Origin: Sphagnum magellanicum
Lineage: Eukaryota > Streptophyta > Sphagnopsida > Sphagnales > Sphagnaceae
NCBI GenBank assembly: GCA_021904315.1
Contig: CM038915.1
Coordinates: forward strand, 15,996,001 to 16,060,000
Length of the DNA stretch: 64,000 nucleotides
Direction: 5' to 3'
In this document: positions 1 to 13,045 of the stretch, one piece after another
How the letters are laid out: each line of letters begins with the position of its first letter
Numbering within the stretch: the stretch's first letter is position 1
Made by a program: the position numbers and the translations under genes
Notes under the pieces: model-generated
The model's input: only the letters and a program-made list of their open reading frames with translations
Databases searched by the model: none
What the model was told of the DNA's origin: nothing

Positions 1-2645
1 CCCCATTTGGCAATGAGGGCAAAAATAATAATAATCTTTCACATGTAATAATACATTTTGAGTATTGCTAACAAAACAGATGGAATGCATAATCCTAGAT
101 CCAAGAATAGTCCTAGCATCAAAAGAATGTTCCCTATCAACATCACCCACCTTGATTTCCCACAAAGTCCTAACTTGTAATATGGCAAAATCATATGTAG
201 CACGTGGTAAGTTTATTGTTGTGTTTAGAAACACAACAACATCATGTGTATTTTGCAAGATGGCTCCATTGCTTTTGAGCTACTCCTTTTTTATGGCTTG
301 TTTGAGGTAGGCACCAACACCATCATGGGGGCCTTTTCCATGGCTAGTCCCCCAATAATGCCACTCCATAGCACATCCCATTGGTAGTTGTGGGCACATA
401 ATCAAACTTGAATACCTAACCACATGAAACCAACTTCTAGCTCCCTTGAATTTGCTTACACAACCATTGCTCCAAACTATGTGGCTTTTTGGAAAAACAC
501 CTCGTCTTGTCAAGTATCCCCAATGCAAACTAAAACACTTTTGCACAAACAAGTTATTGTGTTTTTGGTCATCTGAGCAATAGTAATGGTATTATGTCAA
601 TACACATTTATTTTTTGGGTTTTGAGGCTTGTGGTATAGGTTGATAGTGTAGGTGATCTACACAAGAATAGACATTTGGAAGTTGAACCAATGCATAGAT
701 TAAATTTCATTTTGAGAAATGAAACTAAAATTCTTAACAAAATCTATCAAAGATAAAGTCTCATCTTCTTTCAACTTTTCAAGGGAGGTTTTATAAGCCT
801 TATCCTGCCATTGTGTTGTACATGTTGGTGCAATATGAACTCTTGAAACTTAGAAGTAGCATAAGCAAGAAATTCCCTAGGATTTTTCGTCTTCATCTCT
901 AGCTTGAGTACTTCTTTTTGGTCTCTAGTCTTTGTCTTCCTTTTCGAATCTATGTCACTCAACAACACTATCATTACTTGTGTCCAATTCTTTATCACAA
1001 ATTAGGAGTCTATGAAAACCACATGATGGACATTCACCTCGCACACACTCTAGCTTATGAAATGGATCATCAAGCTTAGTCTTTGGACATAAAAAAATAA
1101 TCCCCACAACTTTGAAATCCGTCTATAAACATGATGGTGAGCTCGACAAATCACCTTGGTACCCAAAACACATCCTTTAGAGGGATTCAAACACACATTA
1201 TAAAATCCACAAGAGCAAGGTTGATTGGATGAACCAACATGCACCTGCATTACTCACATATTATTGAAGCCAACCTTGATCTCTAACATCTCTTCATGGT
1301 ACTTACAACAACAAGAATTGAAGTCTCACGATTTCCTTACAAAGTAAGGTTTTAACTTCTTGAATGCAATGAATCCAACATACACCTTTGGATGTTCTAT
1401 TTTAAACCTTGTATAAAAATCCAACTGCACAATTCAAATCAAACCACAAGTATATTAGTTTGTTGCAACATAATTATTTGAAATGAAAAAACAACTAACA
1501 AAATAGTTGAGTTGAAATTGAGTATGTATAAGGAACCTACAACAAAGATTAAATGGCCACATTGTGGATCATAAGTCCTAGCCTCCTAAAGTCAAAAAAG
1601 GTCTTATATATTGATAGGTTTGGACTCAGGAAACTTGTCAAAACCTCAAGAGGTTTAAAGATTGATCATATAGGAATTTGGAGAGTATTTAGGACAAATA
1701 AGTCTTCAATTCAAAGATCATGTAATGGAGGACTTCAAAGTCCTTTGCACATGATTTTCAATGAATTGGGATCTAAGAAACAAAATATGGTCCTACAAGA
1801 TTGAAATCCTTTTACATGTAAGACTAATAATAAATACAATAATTCAAGTTAGGATAGGAATAGGGTAAAAGAAAGGGCAAAGAATCATAGCTACCTAGAT
1901 TTCTTGATAGAAATGACATGCATATTCCTCATATTGTTTAACACCAATAAGCCTATTGACAACATCCCTTTTTATGGGACTAACCCAAGTTTCTTTTGTT
2001 TACCATTTCACAACTGAATTTTTCACATGTTTTGTAAAGGCATCTTTTTTTTGCGTCCTATTTCCCTTCACCCACTTGTGCCCTATTTCTTGTGAATCGA
2101 ACAACTTTCCCCTTTCAAAATCTCTCTTGATGGTCCTCCTATTCATACCCAAACAAGACTTCGCAACTCTCAAGCTTTCAATGTTGCTGGAGGATACCAC
2201 AACAACTCCTACAACGTTTTTAACCACATATTGATCTTTTCCTACATTGTATTTCAAACCCTTCCATGTCCTTGCTAAACTCTTGCAAACAATGGCACAT
2301 TGTTCAAGGTTTTTGTGGTTTACTACATACTTAGGCATTGCATGGTTTAATATTAGTTGCTGTACTAATTTGTCGAAGATATTTTTTTAATACTCAAGGC
2401 TATTTTGACTAATTAACCCATGAACAATAGAAGCAACTTCCCATGCTAGATTACAAACATTCCTATCACTGTTATTGCTTGATGAAGTAGGGACTTTTGT
2501 TGTTTTACAACTTACAAAATTTTGTAAGGCAACGATCCATTGTTTCTACCTCTGTCTAGAATGGGCTTTCCTAGTTGCAGCTTTCAACCTTTTTGCTACT
2601 AACCTTTTGAACCTTCTCCAGGTAACCTTATTTGATGTGCATTAG
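1..2645 (-). pseudogene. Transposase-like multi-exon gene remnant (HIVWSNGC motif family)
   Basis: The minus strand holds a chain of collinear fragments of one protein, running from about 2645 down to the window edge, so its 3' end is cut off. In order: a basic, helix-turn-helix-like N-terminal part (2338-2000), a stretch carrying W-V-S-P-I-K-R-D-V-V (about 1990-1905), a segment ending in a C-C-C-K-Y-H cluster (1437-1255), a Cys-rich part with C-S-C-G-F-Y-N-V-C (1250-1050), a K-F-Q-E-F-I-L-H-Q-H helix (about 880-800), then H-I-V-W-S-N-G-C and H-G-K-G-P-H-D-G-V-G (552-280). The order and motifs recall, from memory, a transposase-like family better known from animal genomes and some non-flowering plants. 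I cannot assign a superfamily. Several in-frame stops and frame changes are present; the stop ending the segment near 1905 (TAG) is consistent with C-to-T decay of a Gln codon. Gaps between fragments may be introns. Function (DNA transposition) is inference. Confidence 0.6.
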
Positions 2646-2649
2646 CCAT

Positions 2650-5235
2650 TTTGACACCCATGACAACCTATAAAATGCACATACAAAAGAAATAACTATT
2701 GTCAATGAAACCCATTACACTCACAAACTGTAAAAACCATAGAAACAACAATTAATCAAATCATGTACAATGTTTTGAAAATCAACTATACATCAACTCA
2801 TGCATCAACTAAGTTTCCATACCCAAGCAAATTATGTTATGAAAGAACATAACCTTATTGCATATTTGCAAAAACTCATAACATAGTTGTAATCTTATTT
2901 TCACTTAGGAACACAAATTCATATTCAAAATAGGTTTTCAATTTTGGGTAGCTATGACAACAACATCAATGCTAAAGTTAGGCCTTGAAAAAAACAAGCT
3001 TCATAAATTGAGTTTTTAGTAACTTGCAACTCATCCCTTTTTTTAGAACTTTGAACTTCACTTGCATAGGACTCTTGTTTTGCAAGGATGGAAGAAAGGA
3101 AGTTTAAAACTAAAATTGAAGTTCAACAAAGACATTTGGTCATTATTACAAATATAGGATCATCACTAGAAGATTATGTCATATAATGTGGTCAAGAAAA
3201 TGACATAATATGCCACCCAAACCATAATGTACACACAAAACACTCAACTAAATTTTTAATGTGTAAATGGCCCAAGAGGCCTTCACATGTAGCAATTATC
3301 AATTTGTCATATGGTTCATGAAAGTTAAATAGTCTATAATAAGCAAATTGTACACTAACCTTAAAAGAAAAGTTTCTGGAATGACTTCTTGTTACATATT
3401 ACAAAGTTACACTTGTTACCAATGTAGGAAGTGATAATGAACATTAACTTGAAGTGGAACATAAATGAGGTACTTGTTCATACTATTTGTAAGATTTTCT
3501 TGGCCAAGGACTATATTGAATGAAGACAAGTCTTATGTGTACTTGATGCACACATAATTTTCTACCAATGGACATAAGGATATTGATGAATGGTTAACTT
3601 GATAACATAGTGCACTAGCAAATCATTTTGAAATTTGGGGGTATAGCTACAACAATCCACTTTCTAGCATCCTTGGTTTTCTCATTCCAACAAGCCTTCA
3701 CCCTTGTTTTTGCACCCATTGCACACAAAAATCTTATTAGTGCTTCCTTCATCATTCAATTTTTGGAGAAGTTTCACCTTGTTGGAAACAAATTGCATTT
3801 CAAGACTATTGAACACCCCAAATTGTAAGTCTCTTATGAACCTATGTTTTCATGTTAATAGAAAGAGGAAACTATAGAATCTAGGTGAAGTATAAAAAAC
3901 ATGTGCTCTTGGTCGATGTCTAATAATTGCAATGTTACTAAGAAAATATACTAATAAATAGACGTTTGAACTCTAACCTGACTTCAACAAATGGTGTTGA
4001 CACTTTGATTTTTGCAATATTTGACCTCATTGCATAATTCTCAACAAGCTTTAAACAATTATAAGAGACATTTGAAGTTCATTTCCTGTAAACATTTGAA
4101 TTGTGAAGTGGCAACCTGTGATCCAAAGTGGATGAATGCACACTATGGTGGCTCACTTTTTGCGTCACAATGCCCATTTTTGCAAAGCACCCTTTCTTTG
4201 AACACCTATAATGAATAATACAACTTATGAAATTGAGAATTTGAAATTAATTATACCTTAAGAATTTGATTATGAAAATACCTATGTAATTATTTTTTAA
4301 TAAAAGTACACCAACTTTTCACAGTGGACTTTTGAAATATAAAAACATGGATTGGTCAATAGATTGGAATGGTAGAAAATAAAACAGTTGATGTTGAATT
4401 CCATTCCAAATTATCTATAAGGACTCAATATATGGTGTAACATCAAATAATAAACTTTTATGTGAAAGTCTTCCCTCAAAAATCATAATCAAACATCTTT
4501 GATTAGGGACTTTTGAATGGTCAAAATTGAGCCATATTGTCATAATTCCCTAAGATAATTATTGTTTTTCTTCAATTTCAAAAAAAATTCTAGAAGTGTA
4601 TGTATTTAGAATATGTAGGTGGGCTCCTATTAATATGGACTTTATTGCTTTTGATACATGGATTTTATTACTATTGAGCCCATGGTGCCATAAAATTTCA
4701 AAAACTTAACATTGTAGAATAGACTTTTTGTGAACCTTTTTTTTCCAAAAAGTGAGCCACCTTTGAGTGCATACACCCAAGTCATTGGTCCTCCTAGAAA
4801 ATCCGGCATTGAAGCTAAATGCATAAAGAAAGGAAAGTTGGCTAGAAGCCTAGAGATGAATTTGGTGAACGCCTAATGGAATGTTAGAAGTTGTAGCTAC
4901 AACCACATTGTCCATATCACGGATTAAAAACTAAGAACATGTATACCATCAAGCAGTTGCTACTAGCACAAGCAACCACAAGTAGTAGGTTTTGGTTATC
5001 ATTAACCTTGTAAAATGTTCAAACACCTTCAATTTTAATTTGCACCACCCTTCATGACTTCATAAATTCCTACTTGTTGTTGCAAGCCAGCCACAATCCT
5101 TTTCCTTTGGTTACACAATATTGTCTGTTGCAACAAGATGTGTTAAGATAAAGATGTAACAACCCATGCATGACCATTTGACCTTTCATGGAAGGGAAAT
5201 CGAATACAAAGTTTTTTTTTTCTTTTTGTTTTGTC
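2650..5235. other. AT-rich DNA without a recognisable gene
   Basis: Short open frames occur here (for example 3628-3828 and 4012-4218 on plus, 4642-4824 on minus), but none shows a motif, repeat or codon pattern I can interpret. A polypyrimidine run at about 5211-5232 followed by TGTAG at 5239-5243 looks like a 3' splice site just before the PHD-finger remnant. Confidence 0.5.
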
Positions 5236-5243
5236 AATGTAGG

Positions 5244-5785
5244 TGATGGAGGGTTTTGATAGCAATGATGATCAAGATTATAAATCTCATAAGAACAAAC
5301 CTAGTTCCTCGAATGAAGATGAATGCTCTGACATAACTAAAGAGAGAAGAAACCAATGGATGAGACTCAAGGTACTTAACCATGACATTATTTCACTAAC
5401 ATGATCACATGCAATTTTCCATTACCTATAATGATAGCTATTATGGTGATGGTGTAGGTTGAAGGTGTTGAACATGGGTGGCTAAAGTCATATTTGAAAG
5501 AAGGTGAAAACTATTTTAAAAAGAACTTGAGGAGGAGGAGGAGGAGAAGCAATGTCTTTGATGAGAGTGATGAGCTTTTGGAACTAGGAATCGATGGTTA
5601 TGAGAAGAGGTGCCACAAGTGTAAAAGGTTTAGGGATCTTCTATGCTATGATGGATGTCCCATTTCCTTGCACAATAGTTGTTTATAGTTAATGTGTCCA
5701 TGGATACCTTAGCCTGATGGGGAATGGTATTGCCCAATTTGTTGTGAGAAGAAGGCTAGTGATCTTGCAAATCATGTAGAGAAGG
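5244..5785 (+). pseudogene. PHD-finger protein gene remnant, two candidate exons
   Basis: Exon-like block 1 (about 5244-5371) encodes an acidic Ser/Asp-rich start and ends at a plausible donor (AAG/GTACTT). Block 2 (about 5459-5785) follows an AG acceptor, runs through a strongly basic patch (six consecutive Arg codons near 5530) and into a PHD zinc finger: C-H-K-C at about 5611, then C-Y-D-G-C-P, L-H-N-S-C and E-W-Y-C-P-I-C, ending at a possible donor (AAG/GTGACC). PHD fingers bind histone H3 tails, so a chromatin-reader origin is expected from the family. The gene is dead here: TAG stops lie between the last His-Cys pair and the W-Y-C-P motif (5686 and 5710). The Cys that normally precedes the Asp in the third ligand pair reads Tyr. 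Host gene versus transposon-captured exon cannot be settled from this window. Confidence 0.7.
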
Positions 5786-6289
5786 TGACCTACTACAAAA
5801 CCTAAATGTTCATAATCTAATTTCTTTAACACATTCAATGTGAAATGGCTCTTACTCCACCTCTCCTTCAGACTTATCATGGAGATTTAAACAAACTTCA
5901 AACATTTTCTTACATCAAAGCAAATCACACTACTCCACTATGCTTTCCACAAGGTGGTAGTGGTTGTAGTTTTCCTCCCAATTTTTGAAACCATGAGACT
6001 CAGCTTGGGCTCTATGACAACATGGCTTAAACATGTGACATATTATGTGCAATGTCTATTTCTAGCTCTTTCCAAATTTGAAGTTTTAAAAGCATTTATC
6101 TCACATATGTACAAAGTTTTATGAAAGCACTTCCCAATGTAAATAAAAACCAATTTTAACACATCTTTTGTGGTATTTCTCTGGCAAGTTGTGGCATGAA
6201 CAAAACAAGAAGCTTTTGGAAAAATAAGCTCATACAAACATCACCATTATGAAAATGGTATTAAATCAGTACAAAACTGGTAGGGGAAG

Positions 6290-6850
6290 AAAGCATTCCA
6301 AGATCATTGGGCATCACTTAGTAGCTATGAAAAATAACAATGAACTTGAAGGAAGGGCTTTAATGACCATGAGACATAGCTAAGACCTTTTTAACGTTCT
6401 GAAAGCCAATGAGGACCTTTTGAGGTAAAATTTAACTTATGTTGAGATAGCTCTGTTTGCAAACAAGCTTTCAAAGCGAGACAAGTGGAAGGCTTTGCAA
6501 AATGTTATAGATTACAGTAATGAAGAAACTTCAAACCAAAATAACGGACAAGAGGATGAAGTTGAAGTGGGTTTTAGAAATATAAATGTTGTTGCAATGT
6601 ACATCAAGCGGAACTTGGATTTCCTTGAATATGGGTTGAACCTTGTCTCTCATGCTTTTGAAGAACTTTGTGATGTGGAGAAAGGAGGGTTGATGTATGA
6701 AAAAAACAACACTAGTAATGTCAGATAAAAAGCAAACAATGGCAAGGAGGTGGGGAGTTCTAGTGACAAAATAAGACCCAAAGTAAAAATACCCAATGGG
6801 GCACCCATTGGAGATTGGAAGAATGGAATATAGTTTGAGGTTGCCACAAA
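6290..6850 (+). pseudogene. Possible downstream exon(s) of the PHD remnant, or an unrelated fragment
   Basis: A hydrophilic, helix-prone frame runs with few interruptions. It is rich in Lys, Glu and Asn and includes F-A-N-K-L-S-K-R-D-K-W-K-A-L just before the Met at 6495 and an acidic N-N-G-Q-E-D-E-V-E-V stretch near 6540. It stops at 6726 but the same frame can be read on to about 6840 through single stops. The low stop density, compared with flanking DNA, suggests a former coding region on the same strand as the PHD finger 0.5 kb upstream. I recognise no family. It could be a coiled-coil linker of the same gene. Confidence 0.35.
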
Positions 6851-6899
6851 TAGAAGGTAAGCTTTTGATTCCAAATCTACACACAACCGTAATGCTTTA

Positions 6900-8160
6900 G
6901 GCCTAGACATGAAGGTGATGATTCACTTGAAAAAATCATTCGTGTTGTTGCAGTAGATGCAAGAAAATGAACAGTAGTAGAACGCACATACCACATTATT
7001 ATGTCTTCCTCAAAGTCCTCATGTTCATTTCTATTGGTCCACTTTTGCCCAAATCCAACTGTTGTAGTTCACATACCCAATCTATCAAAGTATTGGCTAT
7101 ATGCATACTAGGCATCATACAAGGGTTGAGCACATGGCATGATGCCTTATGCTCTCATTGATTTCTTGTGGGAGGGCATGTTTTTTCAAGCTCAAAGGTA
7201 CGACTTTTGACAATTTTCTTAAGCTTTTGCCTTAATCCCTCTTCACAACAATGTTATCCACAAGTAGCAAAGAGCTATGCCATAATGAACCACAAACCCT
7301 AATGTCCAAAGGGGAAGATCAAGATAAAAATCTTGTAAGGCAAGAATGAAAATGAGGCTTGGCGGCAAACTCCCCATGCCTCTAATCGCTAAATGAAAGA
7401 GACGAAGTAAAAAATGTTCCATCATATTGAAACATTCGAATGGATGATTGAGACTTAAGTAAATATGAGCCTCACGATCAAGGTCAGTGAGGATGTATGG
7501 TTACGATGAGGATAGTCCTAAGATTCCTTCCAAAATGTGCGGGCCTAACATGATTGTTATTTAGTTAGAATTTTAATGTAGAAGGGTACCTGATGATGTT
7601 TGATACATTGATTTATGCAATGTTTTAGTGTTTTGAATGATTTTTTTGGAAAATCATTGCCTTAGGTGTAGATGATAACAATTTTTTATAAAATAATCAA
7701 AACTTAATTATTTAGATGTCTTGTCACATATTGCCCTAGAAATTTTTTAAATGTCAACTTTGAGCCTCTTTAAATCAAATGTCAAAACCCAATGAACTTA
7801 AATGCATAAAACAATACATTCCCTTATGTGATGTATATATATGATATGAAAAAATATTGAATAATAGTTTAGTTTTGGTAGTCCTTTTGATTCCTTTAAA
7901 CAAATTGCAAGTCCTGGGACACATTCCTAAATGACTCTCAAGACTATTAAGGACATTTAAATGTATTCTAAATTCCCAAAAATATATATAGTCTTATTCA
8001 TTATAAATAGCAGTAACTATTGGAATACAAAAATCATGTACATTTCAAATAATATTCACATGGTATTCAATAAAAAGTAGGTTCCAACAATCCTTTGGTA
8101 GTGTGACATTCCTTTTTTATACCCTAACTGTGACTATAGCCTCATGATGTAAAATTTCTC
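6900..8160. other. No gene seen
   Basis: AT-rich sequence with only short chance frames on both strands. No terminal repeats, domain motifs or RNA-gene boxes were recognised. Confidence 0.5.
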
Positions 8161-8166
8161 AAAAAG

Positions 8167-8830
8167 ACATTACATCTATCATATACTTGAGCATTATCTT
8201 CGATCGATTTCTATGTTTTTATCATGTTTCATAGTTTCTTAGTATTAGCTTTATTTTTAGTTCGCATGTTTTTATCATGTTTCAAAGTGTAGTTGAATTT
8301 CCAAACCTATGGTCCACAACATAATAAATTCTATCAATTATAAGAGATACTTCTACAATGTTGGCAATGAGCAATGGCTTGTTCCAAAACGCCATGGCTG
8401 AAAAACACTATTAATATTCAATGTATGAATTATTGACCATTCATTACAATAAAACATTCATCATAGAATAGGAAATAAACTATTCATGAAATCCTCTTAA
8501 AACAACATTACATCTATCATATACTTGATCATTGTCTTGGGTTGACTTCTATGTCTCTCTTAGATCAACATTACATCTATCATATACAATTATCAACCAG
8601 TGATTACAATAAAACATTCATCACATAATAAGAAACAAGCCTCTTAGTTTCTATAATGTGTCATGTGTTCCTAACATCAATTTAAGTTTTAGAATTTATA
8701 TTTCATAGGATGCTTTGCAAACCCAAGGTCCATAACATAGTATATCCCATCAATTCTAAGAGATGTTTTCGCTATATGGGTAGTGAGCACCTGTTTATTC
8801 TAGAGGTGGTGGTTTAAAAACTACTTGGAA
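8167..8830. repeat. Shuffled local duplication
   Basis: The string ACATTACATCTATCATATAC occurs at 8167, 8505 and 8568. A second block (AAACCTATGGTCCACAACAT at about 8303, and a diverged copy at about 8718) repeats with a different offset. A third block (ATTACAATAAAACATTCATC) repeats at about 8445 and 8604. The three offsets differ (about 340, 415 and 160 bp), so this is a rearranged or nested duplication and not one simple tandem repeat. Confidence 0.75.
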
Positions 8831-9600
8831 GAACATTGTACACAAGCATGATCTTAACATGGTTTTGGAAAGCAAGGTTTTTATTTCTATCATGTTTTGT
8901 GTCATGTTTTGAAGTTTCTAAGTTTTAATATTCTTGTAGTTTCGAAAAACATGTTTCTTACATGTTTTTATTAGTTTTTCCTATTTCTATTCCTCTAGAA
9001 AGCATGTTTTGTATCATGTATCTTCAACATTTATGTTGTTACTTCCTTTTTTAGCTTTGTATGACAAGTTTCTATAATTTTTTCTTTTATGTTTCCAATA
9101 TTCTAATCTTTTGTTACTCGTCAAACTTCATGAAAGATGATTTATATTGTTTTGATAAAGTTTCTACCATGTTGTTACCATGTTTCAAAGGTTTTGAAAC
9201 ATGTTTATTAAATTTTTTTCATATTCCAAGGGTATGTTCTAAATGACTTTTTGAATCAATACAATAGAGTTGCTGATGTAACCAAGTTGCAAAACTTCAC
9301 CCAATGCTCTTAGATGTTTGAGGGTAAGTTGAAGTTAACCTTCAAATTGTCTAAGAACACCCAAGGGTTGTGGGAGGAGCATTGCAATAGGATAACAAGG
9401 TTTTGTTCACCAAAATCATATATGAAATAATGGTCAACAGATAATAGTTGGATGTTTGAAAGCAATGTATTAGATAGACCATAACATTTCTTTTAAACAT
9501 CCACTTGCCTTTAGTTAATCATTGTAGAGTCTTTTTGATGGAGTCTATAGGATCATAATAAGAAACATAACAAATCAATGTACAAAAAACTATTTTAAAA
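8831..9600. other. No gene seen
   Basis: T-rich DNA with repeated short words such as ATCATGTTT and CATGTTTTT. No coding motif was recognised; the frame at 9061-9246 is low-complexity Phe/Ser. Confidence 0.5.
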
Positions 9601-9804
9601 CATGGGTTAAAACTTGAAGCAAATGATATCTAAAAATTACCATTCAACTGGATAATCGAAACCTATGTATAGAAAGAAATAGAAAACCTTTAAAAATGTT
9701 GAAACATGGGTTAAACCTTGAACCAAATGGTATTTGAAAATTACCATCCACTGGATAGTTGAAACATGTGTACAAAAATTGAAAAGCTACAAAGATGTTG
9801 AAAC
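9601..9804. repeat. Two-copy tandem duplication, period about 104 bp
   Basis: Copy 1 starts with CATGGGTTAAAACTTGAAGC at 9601. Copy 2 starts with CATGGGTTAAACCTTGAACC at 9705. Both continue through AAATTACCAT and CTGGATA to a shared end AATGTTGAAA / GATGTTGAAA. Confidence 0.8.
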
Positions 9805-10055
9805 ATGTCACTAGAACATGTTTATAATGTAGTTGGTCATGTTTTGAATGTTACATTCTGTTGAATCACCTTGCTTAACTAGAAACAAGAAAGGAACCCA
9901 TACTTCCCTTGCTTAAGAATGTTGCAGCTTACATTTTTGCGAGATTGCTCCCAATGTTCTTAAGCGTTTGAAGATAACATGTATGAAAAACTCTAAAATT
10001 AGGAACACTTAAGAGCTATGGGAGAAGTATTACAAGATTATAGCTTAACATCTAT

Positions 10056-10350
10056 AGTGGATTGTTGCAAAAAAATATTTACGGAAACAAAAAAAATTGG
10101 AAACCCAAACAACAAGGGAAATGAACAAGTAAAGAACAAGAAGACAACAATAAACAATAAGATAATGCAAACCCAACAATGCAAGAAATTAACATAATAC
10201 AAGTGGATTGTTGCAAAAAAAAATTTACAAAAAAAATAAAAAATTAGAAACCCATACAACAAGTGAGAAATGAACAAGTAGAAAACAAAAAAACAATAGT
10301 TAAAAAAAAAACAACACAAACCCAAACAAACAATGCGGGAATTGAACATA
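10056..10350. repeat. Two-copy tandem duplication, period about 146 bp
   Basis: AGTGGATTGTTGCAAAAAAA begins at 10056 and again at 10202. Both copies run on through GGAAACCCA/AGAAACCCA, AATGAACAAGTA and AACCCAA. The unit is A-rich; Phe-rich minus-strand frames over it are low-complexity artefacts. Confidence 0.8.
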
Positions 10351-10499
10351 ATAGAAGCAATAAACCCATCCTTTTCGCGAGCAATTTTTTGGTGTGCAAC
10401 TTCTCAACCCTTGACACAACATGTGTCAATCACCAGAAAACAATATAGAAACCAATATCCACCTACAAACATCAAGAAACTTCAATAGGGTGAAACAAG

Positions 10500-12950
10500 A
10501 CATGTTGTCGGTTCCTAAGACTATTCATGCATAACGTTGTTGTGTTTCGAAGGGAAAAATGAAAGTGAAGAAAGTTGTAGATAAGAGCATGATGAGCAAT
10601 TTAATGTGGGTGAAAAGACAGAGCTCCCCTAGCACCACCATGAGCTCTTTTTGTTATCAAAACCCCAAATAAATCTATGGTAGGGGAGTGATGATGAAGA
10701 TATCAAAGTTCAATGAAAAAATACATGGCGACAATGTGAAGTTGAAAAAAGTTTAAAGCATCATGGATGGGTCATGGAGCATGGATGGGGATCGCATGGG
10801 GGAACATGGAAAATGGGTGCATGGGGCCAAAACATAGCTCTTGAAAATTTACATGTTTTGGCAGGGATATGTTTTGGGGGCTTGGGTTGCCCAAGCATCA
10901 TAATGCGTGTCGGGCCCCCCACCAAAACTTGACATGTTTCAACGAGTGGTAGGTTTCGAGGTTCATGTTTCGAGGCACATGGTTTCCGACCGACTAAAAC
11001 CAGCATTGGGCCACCACTGAAACACAACATGTTTCCATGTTGATTTGCTTTAGGGCCTGGGTTGCCTGTGCATGGAAACCTGCACTAGGCCACCTTGAAG
11101 CGAACAACACATTTATGATTTGTCATTAAAATAATGTCAAGGTGGGGTTGCCTCAGAAAGTTCAAGTTTTTCATTTTGCAATGAGCCAATTTGATTGGCC
11201 CATCACCCCAAAAAAATTCAAACTATGGAGGCTCCCGAAAATAGAAGTTTGTATTTCAAAATATAAAGTTCCTCCCCTTTGGCCTACCTATATAGGTGAA
11301 AAGGAGGACACAATTTGCCAAACCATATGGGTTAAAAGTGAGGTGTTATGGAGAACATGTTGGGGAACCCATTGGGAACTTTAAAGGAACATAATGAAAA
11401 CACATTGGGAACCAAGGAAAAATGAAAAACAAATCCTCCCCCCCACCCCCCAAACTTAAAAGGAAAAAAAACAATGCACCTTGAGTGCATGCTTGGGCCT
11501 TCCCATTGGCTACATGAAATTTCTCTTCCCAAAAGAGTTCGTCACCATTTTTAGCATGGGCTAATACCCCTTGCAAATAACACCCTACCTATTTTCACTA
11601 ATTCAATATTGTTCTCACTCTTGAAGTTTCCATTCTAGTATGGAAACAACCATGATCATCATTCAATGTTGGTGTGTAACAAATAATTGCAAGGGTATTG
11701 CTTGTGTGTTGTCATGATGAATTGCCACAAATAACACAATGATCACCAAAACCTTTGTGGTTTTATGCATCTTTCATTTGGGGTTTGAAGGAAAAATGAT
11801 GGTTTCGAAAAGAAAATGGATTACATGTATGAAGTGGGGGTTGTTCATTTTCAAATTATTGACTTTGATTTTAATCTAAATTGTTTTAGTGCATCTGCAT
11901 CATGATTTAACATATTTTTGTGGAATGAAATTTTTTAATTGGATTAGTGGGTCATATTTGAGATATATTTAACATTTTTTAGCACTTTGAAGTCTTCATC
12001 AGTAGTTACAAAATGACCCCTACCATGATCCAAAACATTTGACCAAAGAAAGAAGCTAGTGGCACAATTAATTGGACTGATCAATGCCAAAAGTGACAAT
12101 TACATGTCAAGGGTTTATGTCAACTCCTAAAAGCTTAAGCCTTGAGGAGGTAATTTTCATTATCAAAAATAGTCCCAAACCTATTCTTCATAACACTATA
12201 CACATATTAAGAGATAGGTGAGTTAATGCACTATTAGATTTGAAAAACATGGTGTAAAGAATATGTTATTAAAATTTACAACATTTCATAAACCTATGAG
12301 CAAGATTAGACATCTAGAATGCACCTATTTAGTTTAACGGGGGGCAATTCTTGCCCCAAGCTATGATACAAATTTAAGTGCCAAAGGAAAAAATAAAATG
12401 AAACATTACCCATGCAATTGAGCTTCACAACAAAGGATTATATCTTAACTATATCACGACTAAATTTAAATTCACAAGAAGCTAAAATGAGTTGGGTCTA
12501 ACACTTTCAATAAATGAAAGTTCATACAATTTGGTGCTTGAAAAACAACATCCCATGTTGGCAAGGAACAACCCAATTAAAAACACCTAGCCCATTACTT
12601 TCCAACACATGGGATTGACTAAAAACCACCTATTGTATTGCAATAGGAGCGAGGCTAGGAAAGCTAACCAAGTGGTGTTTGAACCATTCTTGCTCGGATA
12701 TGAAGATTTGAAGCATTATTATAGTTATTTATATATAATATTCTTCAAAAAATAATAACATAAGGATAAACATAATAAAAAATTATGAATACAATTAACT
12801 TGACAACTATATATATATAATTTGGTGGATATGCATTTTTCAGTTTTCAAACTCACACTAATCACAAAAAATGTACAAAAGTTAGGAATACATTTTTGGT
12901 TTTTGGAATTAAATTTTCTAGTTGCAAACATGCCCCACTCGAACTTTAGA
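10500..12950. other. GC-richer block (10.75-11.1 kb) in otherwise featureless DNA
   Basis: 10750-11100 is richer in G and C than its surroundings and has repeated words (CATGTTTC, GGGCCACC, TTGGGTTGCC), as in LTR or minisatellite remnants. I could not find paired ends. 11430-11460 has a run of C. From 11.5 to 12.95 kb I see nothing interpretable. Confidence 0.4.
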
Positions 12951-12964
12951 AAACATTTAAAAAA

Positions 12965-13045
12965 CCAATAACTTGTGGGGGAGTTGAACCTTGGTTCTTT
13001 GGAAACCCTTATCCAACATAACATAAGTTTCTTGCCCCAACCACA
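12965..13045 (-). other. Possible Pol III box remnant (tRNA-like, SINE head)
   Basis: Read on the minus strand, GGTGTGGTTGGGGCAAG is followed about 40 bp later by GGTTCAACTCC, which fits the B-box consensus GGTTCRANYCC. No cloverleaf could be drawn, so this is not a tRNA gene. A decayed tRNA-derived SINE head is possible; chance is also possible. Confidence 0.3.

Noticed and set aside
10038..10349. Phe/Leu-rich minus frame that looks like a membrane protein
   Set aside because: It spans an A-rich tandem duplication; the hydrophobic pattern is a by-product of poly-T codons.
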